Shown here piece after piece: positions 57,708 to 64,000 of a DNA stretch of 64,000 bases. Every line of letters starts with the position of its first letter. The stretch's first letter is position 1. The position numbers and the translations under genes were made by a program. The notes below the pieces were generated by a model. That model did no database searches. It saw nothing but the letters and a program-made list of their open reading frames with translations, and had not been told where the DNA came from. Source of the DNA: an uncultured Flavobacteriales bacterium (GTDB taxonomy: Bacteria; Bacteroidota; Bacteroidia; Flavobacteriales_D; Sanyastnellaceae); NCBI GenBank assembly GCA_943787435.1, contig CALSMK010000028.1, positions 1-64,000 of the forward strand. Direction: 5' to 3'.

Positions 57708-57735
57708 GTCAAAACCAATTGGCACTCGTTTTGAC
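57708..57735. promoter_or_regulatory. Candidate operator upstream of dnaK
   Basis: Perfect 8-base inverted repeat GTCAAAAC (57708-57715) and GTTTTGAC (57728-57735) with a 12-base spacer. The spacer holds TTGGCACTC, one mismatch from the left half of CIRCE (TTAGCACTC), but no proper right half follows. It is 51 bases upstream of the dnaK ATG and in the shared region with the BtuF-like gene. Confidence 0.4.
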
Positions 57736-57786
57736 TACTGCCCATCGTCATTGAGACATTGAATACGCAAACAACCAACCTATAGA

Positions 57787-59697
<1,911 letters not shown>

Positions 59698-59720
59698 TTT
59701 CCCCTTCTTGGATCAAATGC

Positions 59721-59750
59721 AAAAAGGCGGCCTTCACGGGCCGCCTTTTT
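59721..59750 (+). terminator. Rho-independent terminator of dnaK
   Basis: Perfect 12-base stem AAAAAGGCGGCC (59721-59732) and GGCCGCCTTTTT (59739-59750) with loop TTCACG, then GCTTTT. The T run follows on the plus strand. It isolates dnaK from the RND gene. Confidence 0.92.
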
Positions 59751-59831
59751 GCTTTTACAGAGAACCCACAAGCGCCTTCCGTGTTCCTTTGCCATCACCA
59801 CAGCTTCCGATCGAAAACGGCAGAATAACCC

Positions 59832-62192
59832 ATGATTCAAAACAGCCAAAACCACGACCAGATGGCGATGTCCCGTTGGAGACGTCGGTCCTCGTGGATT
59901 TTGGGAGGCATTGCTCTGCTCACTCTGCTTTCGGGGTGGCGGGCGTCTCAAATTGGGTTCAACTACGACTTTGAGGCGTTTTTTCCCCAAGGACAGCCAG
60001 AAACGGCCTTTTATCTGCAGTTTCGAGAAGCGTTCAGCACCGACAACGACTTCATCCTTGTCGGCGTTCAAGAGGCCAATGGAATCTTCAATCGCGACTT
60101 CCTCAAAGCGGTGCGTGACCTCTCGGATTCTTTAGAAACCATTGCTGGCGTCACCCAGGTCCTCGACCCCACCGACCTCAAGTTGCCCGTTCAGGACCCC
60201 GCATTGGGGATGGTCTTTCAAAGGCCCATTCTTCGGTGGGACCAACCAGAGCGCTATGCCGCCGACAGCGCCTATTTGTGGCGAGATCAACAATGGGTGG
60301 GAAGCCTGCTGAGTGCCGATGGAAAATCACTGGCCCTCACAGTCGGCCAAACGGCCATGCTGTCCAAACAAGGCTGCGACGACATCGCCGCAGATGTGGA
60401 TGCGGTGCTGGAGGCATGGCGTGAAGTCCACAATCAACAAGGGCTGGAAATCGAAACTCACAGGGCTGGACGGGCGCATGCCCAAGTGCATTACGTTTCG
60501 GTGATGGAACGAGAAGTGGCCCTCTTTGTGGGCCTTGGGCTCATCCTGCTGATTACCTTTCTGTTCTTCGCTTTTCGAACTTGGTGGGGCATTGTCATCC
60601 CTCTCTTGGTCATTCTGCTCAGTGGCTTGGGCACCCTGGCCTTCATGGAGGTGACAGGCAAAGGCATCGACATCATGACCATTGTTCTGCCCACCATCAT
60701 TTTCGTGGTGGGCATGAGTGACGTGGTGCACATCATCACCCGCTATTTGGACGAATTGCGAAGTGGCCTTCCGCCTTTCTCGGCACTGCGCAAGGCCTTT
60801 AGAGAAGTGGGGCTCGCGACCTTTCTTACCTCGCTCACCACAGCGCTGGGCTTTCTGACCCTCTTGTCCTCCGCCATCGGCCCCATTCGGGAGTTTGGCC
60901 TCTACACAGCCGCTGGCGTTTTCATTGCCTTTGGTTTGGCCTTCTCCCTCCTTCCTGCCGTTCTGATTCGATCCAAAGCCCCCATTCGTCAGACGGAGAC
61001 TGAATCCAGGAACTCGTCTTCTCCGTGGACCCCTTGGCTTTCACGTTGGTTCATTCGCATCCTGCGTCAACGCAAAGCCATTTTGGTGGTGACGGCCATT
61101 CTGTCCGTGATCAGCATTGGATGGGTCACTCAAATTGAGGTCAACAACTTCTTGCTGGAGGACTTGAGGGAAGACGACCCTTTGAGGCAAGAGTTCAATT
61201 TCTTTGAACGGTCCTTTTCTGGAGTCCGCCCCTATGAGTTGGCGCTTGAATTTGAGGCTGGCCGGAACATCATGTCGGAGCCCAAAGTGCTCGCAGCTGT
61301 GGACAGCGTGGAGCAATGGTTGCAAGTAGAAGTGGGGGCAGGAAGCGTTCTGGGGCCAGCCAAAGCTGCCAAAACAGTGCATCGTTTGATGAATGGAGAT
61401 CGCCCCACCATGGACTTCATTCCCGAAGGGCCAAAATTGGAGCGCTTATTAAAACGCATTGAAAAGTGGGGCGGAAACAACTCCACCGCTACCGGTCCAG
61501 GATGGTCCGATTTGGTCAATGTGGAATTGGGGTTGGCACGGATCACCGCCAAAACAGCCGATTTGGGGGCCAAAGAACTGGCCCTGCGAAACGACAAGTT
61601 CTTAGACCGCATAAATCAACACTTGGAATCTGAATTCGAGCACCCTCCATTCACTGTGAAGATCACCGGTACAGCCAGTTTGATTGACCTAAACAACCGG
61701 TTCCTCGCTTCGGACATGGTGCTCGGTCTGCTGATTGCATTTGCAGCCGTGGCACTCATCGTGGGGCTTTTGTTCAAGAGCCTTAAAATGACCCTGATCT
61801 CCCTGGTGCCCAATGTCCTCCCCTTGCTCTTTATCGCCGGCTTCATGGGGGCCATGGACATCGACCTGAAGGTATCGACCTCCATCATCTTCACCATCGC
61901 TTTTGGCATCGCAGTGGATGACACCCTTCACTTCTTGGCCAAGTACCGCATTCTGCTGCAGCAAGGCCGAAGCCCCATCTGGGCCTTGCGTCGAACCTTC
62001 CTGTCCACCGGGAAGGCCATCGTTGTCACCTCCATCATCCTGTGCGGTGGCTTTTCCACCCTCATGCTCAGCAGTTTTGAAGGCACATTTCACATCGGCC
62101 TGCTCGTTTCATTGACCCTCTGCTTCGCGGTTCTTGTGGACTTGGCCGTTCTGCCTCTTCTTCTCCTGCCGAAAAGAGCGAGCCGCACCTAA
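59832..62192 (+). CDS. RND/MMPL superfamily exporter
   Basis: 786 aa with about twelve membrane segments in two halves and two large periplasmic loops, the RND plan. Segment 1 is SSWILGGIALLTLLSGW. After loop 1 come FVGLGLILLITFLFFAF, IVIPLLVILLSGLGTLAF and the conserved acidic helix IIFVVGMSDVVHIITRYLDE; the second half repeats this as VLGLLIAFAAVALIVGLL, LVPNVLPLLFIAGFMG and FGIAVDDTLHFLAKYR. The protein is shorter than AcrB-type pumps and matches the MMPL/hopanoid (HpnN-like) group that moves lipids; the substrate is unknown. No membrane fusion protein or TolC-like gene is adjacent. It lies 9 bases before the asparaginase gene. Confidence 0.87.
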   Translation: MIQNSQNHDQMAMSRWRRRSSWILGGIALLTLLSGWRASQIGFNYDFEAFFPQGQPETAFYLQFREAFSTDNDFILVGVQEANGIFNRDFLKAVRDLSDSLETIAGVTQVLDPTDLKLPVQDPALGMVFQRPILRWDQPERYAADSAYLWRDQQWVGSLLSADGKSLALTVGQTAMLSKQGCDDIAADVDAVLEAWREVHNQQGLEIETHRAGRAHAQVHYVSVMEREVALFVGLGLILLITFLFFAFRTWWGIVIPLLVILLSGLGTLAFMEVTGKGIDIMTIVLPTIIFVVGMSDVVHIITRYLDELRSGLPPFSALRKAFREVGLATFLTSLTTALGFLTLLSSAIGPIREFGLYTAAGVFIAFGLAFSLLPAVLIRSKAPIRQTETESRNSSSPWTPWLSRWFIRILRQRKAILVVTAILSVISIGWVTQIEVNNFLLEDLREDDPLRQEFNFFERSFSGVRPYELALEFEAGRNIMSEPKVLAAVDSVEQWLQVEVGAGSVLGPAKAAKTVHRLMNGDRPTMDFIPEGPKLERLLKRIEKWGGNNSTATGPGWSDLVNVELGLARITAKTADLGAKELALRNDKFLDRINQHLESEFEHPPFTVKITGTASLIDLNNRFLASDMVLGLLIAFAAVALIVGLLFKSLKMTLISLVPNVLPLLFIAGFMGAMDIDLKVSTSIIFTIAFGIAVDDTLHFLAKYRILLQQGRSPIWALRRTFLSTGKAIVVTSIILCGGFSTLMLSSFEGTFHIGLLVSLTLCFAVLVDLAVLPLLLLPKRASRT

Positions 62193-62201
62193 CTTGGGAA
62201 C

Positions 62202-63200
62202 ATGCTTCACCGCCGTGCTTTTTTGCGCAGGGCAGCTGCCATGGCCGCTGTTCTGGGCTTGGACCCCACCCGCTTGCTGCAAGCGGAAACGCCCATTGCC
62301 CCGTCTATTCTCCCCTTGAATCCAACCGATCGGTTCAAAGAGGGCCACATGTTGAGTACCTGGAACCACGGTTTGGTGTCTAACGAAGAAGGCTGGAAGC
62401 AAATGCAAGCCGGAGGCACTGCCACAGATGCAGTCGTTGAAGGCACTGCCTTGGTTGAGAGTGATCCCACTGGAACTTCCGTTGGGATTGGCGGACGTCC
62501 TGACCGATCCGGACGGGTCACCCTCGATGCCTGCGTGATGGGACCTGACGGAGGTGCAGGCGGGGTGTGCTTTCTTGAAGACATTGAACACCCCGTGAAG
62601 GTTGCACGGGCCGTCATGGAGGACACGCCACACGTCCTGCTCGCCGGGGATGGCGCCCGAGAATTTGCCTTGGCCAAAGGATTTGAACCGCGCAATCTGC
62701 TCACACCAGACAGTGAAGCCGCATGGAAAAAATGGAAGGAAAGTGCTGAATACAAACCCATCATCAACGTAGAAAACCACGACACCATCGGCATGATTGC
62801 CCAAGACTTGGAGGGCAACCTTGCAGGAGCTTGTACCACCAGCGGATTGGCCTACAAGCTTCGTGGACGCGTGGGCGACAGTCCCATCATCGGAGCCGGC
62901 CTTTTCGTAGACAATGAAGTGGGAGCTTGCACCGCAACGGGGCTTGGTGAAGCCGTGATGAAAACCTTGGGCTCATTCTTGGTCGTGGAATTGATGCGCC
63001 AAGGCCGAAGCCCTCAGGAAGCCTGTGAAGAAGCTGTGGACCGCATCATACAAAAGATGCCCGTTCAAGATTTACAAGTTGGATACTTGGCGATGGACAC
63101 ACAAGGCCGCTCTGGGTCTTTTGCCATTCACGAAGGCTTCAATTTTGCAAGAACGCTCGCCGGTCAGACGATGATGATCGACGCTCCTTTTCGATCTTAA
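62202..63200 (+). CDS. Tat-exported N4-(beta-N-acetylglucosaminyl)-L-asparaginase (glycosylasparaginase)
   Basis: 332 aa. The N-terminus has a twin-arginine signal (RRAFLRRAAAMAAVLGLDP), so a folded protein goes to the periplasm. The enzyme is an Ntn hydrolase that cuts itself before Thr195 in ENHDTIGMIAQD; T195 becomes the nucleophile. Other signatures: STWNHGLVSNEEGWKQMQAGGTATDAVVEG, PDRSGRVTLDACVM, GGVCFLEDIEHPVKVARAVME and GRVGDSPIIGAGLFVDNEVGACTATG. The family cleaves the Asn-GlcNAc bond of N-glycopeptides, or related isoaspartyl bonds. It lies 9 bases after the RND gene and 5 bases before the UbiA gene, probably one operon. Confidence 0.9.
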   Translation: MLHRRAFLRRAAAMAAVLGLDPTRLLQAETPIAPSILPLNPTDRFKEGHMLSTWNHGLVSNEEGWKQMQAGGTATDAVVEGTALVESDPTGTSVGIGGRPDRSGRVTLDACVMGPDGGAGGVCFLEDIEHPVKVARAVMEDTPHVLLAGDGAREFALAKGFEPRNLLTPDSEAAWKKWKESAEYKPIINVENHDTIGMIAQDLEGNLAGACTTSGLAYKLRGRVGDSPIIGAGLFVDNEVGACTATGLGEAVMKTLGSFLVVELMRQGRSPQEACEEAVDRIIQKMPVQDLQVGYLAMDTQGRSGSFAIHEGFNFARTLAGQTMMIDAPFRS

Positions 63201-63205
63201 ACCAG

Positions 63206-64000
63206 ATGGCCCGCGTTTCCCTTTCCAGCAAAAGGAGCAACTTGCTCGGTGTTTTGGCCCTGTCTCGCCCTCGAAACTTGGCCATTGCAGCGCTCACATT
63301 GCTGCTGATTCGATACGGCTGGATGACGCGTTGGGCCACCGGAGGACCCCACCTTCAAACTTCTGACGCCCAGGTTTTTGAGGCCGCACTGGTGATGGTT
63401 TTGCTCATGGCCGCAGGGAACATCATCAACGCCTATTTCGATGTTCAAGAAGACCGCATCAATCGGCCCCAACGCGCATTGGTGGACCGAACGGTCAAGC
63501 GACGCGTTTTGATCGTGACCCATCAAGTTTTAAATCTGTTCGGATTGTTGACCGCTGCCCACCTGTCTTGGAGTGTGGGCTCTGTTGGGCCCTTGATTCT
63601 GGCGATCATGGTGAGCTGGATTCTTTGGCGCTACAGCGCAAGCTGGAAGGCCAAGCCCTTGATCGGAAACCTTTCCATCGCCCTGTTGCTGGGAATGGTC
63701 CCCCTGTGGCTGGCCTCTTTAGAAGCTCCAGGGGCTGGTCCAGAACTTCAAAGAGATTTGCTTCAAAACTTAGGGGCATACGGAGCCATGGCCATGGCCA
63801 TTGGCCTGGTTCGAGAGTTGGCCAAAGACGCCATGGATATGGAAGGCGACGCCGCAGCGAAAAAATCCACCTTCCCCCTCTGGAAGGGCGAGAATCTCAC
63901 CCGGAGACTTTGTTTGGTGCTGTGGATCTGTGTGGCTCTGATGTACGCGGCGGGAATCCAACATTGGGGGGGCGTTCAAGATTGGCCCAGCTGGATAAAA
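63206..64000 (+). CDS. UbiA-family prenyltransferase (partial, runs off the window)
   Basis: The first 265 codons from the ATG at 63206 are open to the window edge; the 3' end is missing. It is a membrane enzyme with hydrophobic segments (LGVLALSRPRNLAIAALTLLLI, LVMVLLMAAGNIINAYFDV, LFGLLTAAHLSW, LILAIMVSWILW, LSIALLLGMVPLWLASL). The first substrate motif is NIINAYFDVQEDRINRPQR (N72, D79, D83); the second is RELAKDAMDMEGD (D208, D211, D215). UbiA enzymes join a polyprenyl diphosphate to an acceptor; in Bacteroidota several act on geranylgeranylglycerol phosphate or in quinone biosynthesis, which cannot be separated here. Confidence 0.85.
   Translation, partial: MARVSLSSKRSNLLGVLALSRPRNLAIAALTLLLIRYGWMTRWATGGPHLQTSDAQVFEAALVMVLLMAAGNIINAYFDVQEDRINRPQRALVDRTVKRRVLIVTHQVLNLFGLLTAAHLSWSVGSVGPLILAIMVSWILWRYSASWKAKPLIGNLSIALLLGMVPLWLASLEAPGAGPELQRDLLQNLGAYGAMAMAIGLVRELAKDAMDMEGDAAAKKSTFPLWKGENLTRRLCLVLWICVALMYAAGIQHWGGVQDWPSWIK

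Noticed and set aside
57719-57744. CIRCE operator upstream of dnaK
   Set aside because: Only the left half fits; the right half matches about six of nine bases and the spacing is one base short.

Overview
The window looks like a marine Bacteroidota chromosome, probably Flavobacteriales-related. This is inferred from the gene families and promoter style; no 16S gene is present. Pointers are TAnnTTTG-type -7 promoter boxes, very large secreted proteins with type IX (T9SS)-like C-terminal domains, a CarboxypepD-regulatory/TonB receptor, the block bamD - omega-like - coaBC - DUF4835 - recN, a Bacteroidota-type serine palmitoyltransferase-like enzyme and a UbiA-family prenyltransferase. Base composition is moderately GC-rich. 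No rRNA, tRNA, insertion sequence, prophage or CRISPR array was found, and no gene-free stretch exceeds 300 bases.

Layout. 1-5.65 kb: an ABC-F ATPase (uup), then the phenylacetyl-CoA epoxidase genes, with paaE divergent from paaABCD across a short spacer that carries a perfect inverted repeat. 5.7-6.4 kb: a small secreted protein with one dockerin-like loop, a coiled coil and pentapeptide repeats. 6.4-37.1 kb: about 31 kb, nearly half the window, is a tandem array of four giant same-strand secreted paralogues, called A, B, C and D here (A about 1,607 aa; B broken; C about 2,841 aa; D about 2,986 aa once one indel is bridged). They share an N-to-C plan: signal peptide, beta-sandwich modules, Cys-rich GCTD repeats, calcium-type and HYR-like repeats (varying by member), a beta-solenoid-like region, a strongly conserved 'GYTLF...FYLAG-PGT...WPNSFSSILFWDE' core, and a T9SS-like tail. 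37.3-41.1 kb: an ABC exporter, truA and the SPT-like enzyme. 41.2-46.3 kb: the conserved housekeeping block. 46.3-51.2 kb: a TonB-dependent receptor and a ligase-associated DEXH helicase. 51.2-55.7 kb: a signalling cassette (TPR protein, soluble receiver-kinase, LuxR-type regulator, SpoIIE-type phosphatase). 55.7-64 kb: a Gfo/Idh/MocA oxidoreductase, a BtuF-like protein, dnaK with a strong terminator, an RND/MMPL exporter, a Tat-exported glycosylasparaginase and a truncated UbiA prenyltransferase.

Quality caveat. At least seven otherwise intact genes carry single-base indels, mostly in short homopolymers (paaA, spt, bamD, recN, the TonB receptor, the sensor kinase twice, giant D). They look like sequencing or assembly errors, so these genes are annotated through the indel. 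Giant B is different: ten or more frame changes are packed into 13.7-17.9 kb, which is either an unpolished or collapsed repeat or true decay.

The best candidate for an undescribed system is the A-D array. Its members share a core homogenised between B and C, their tails have diverged, and a dockerin-like small protein sits immediately beside it. An extracellular adhesive or matrix role is inference only.
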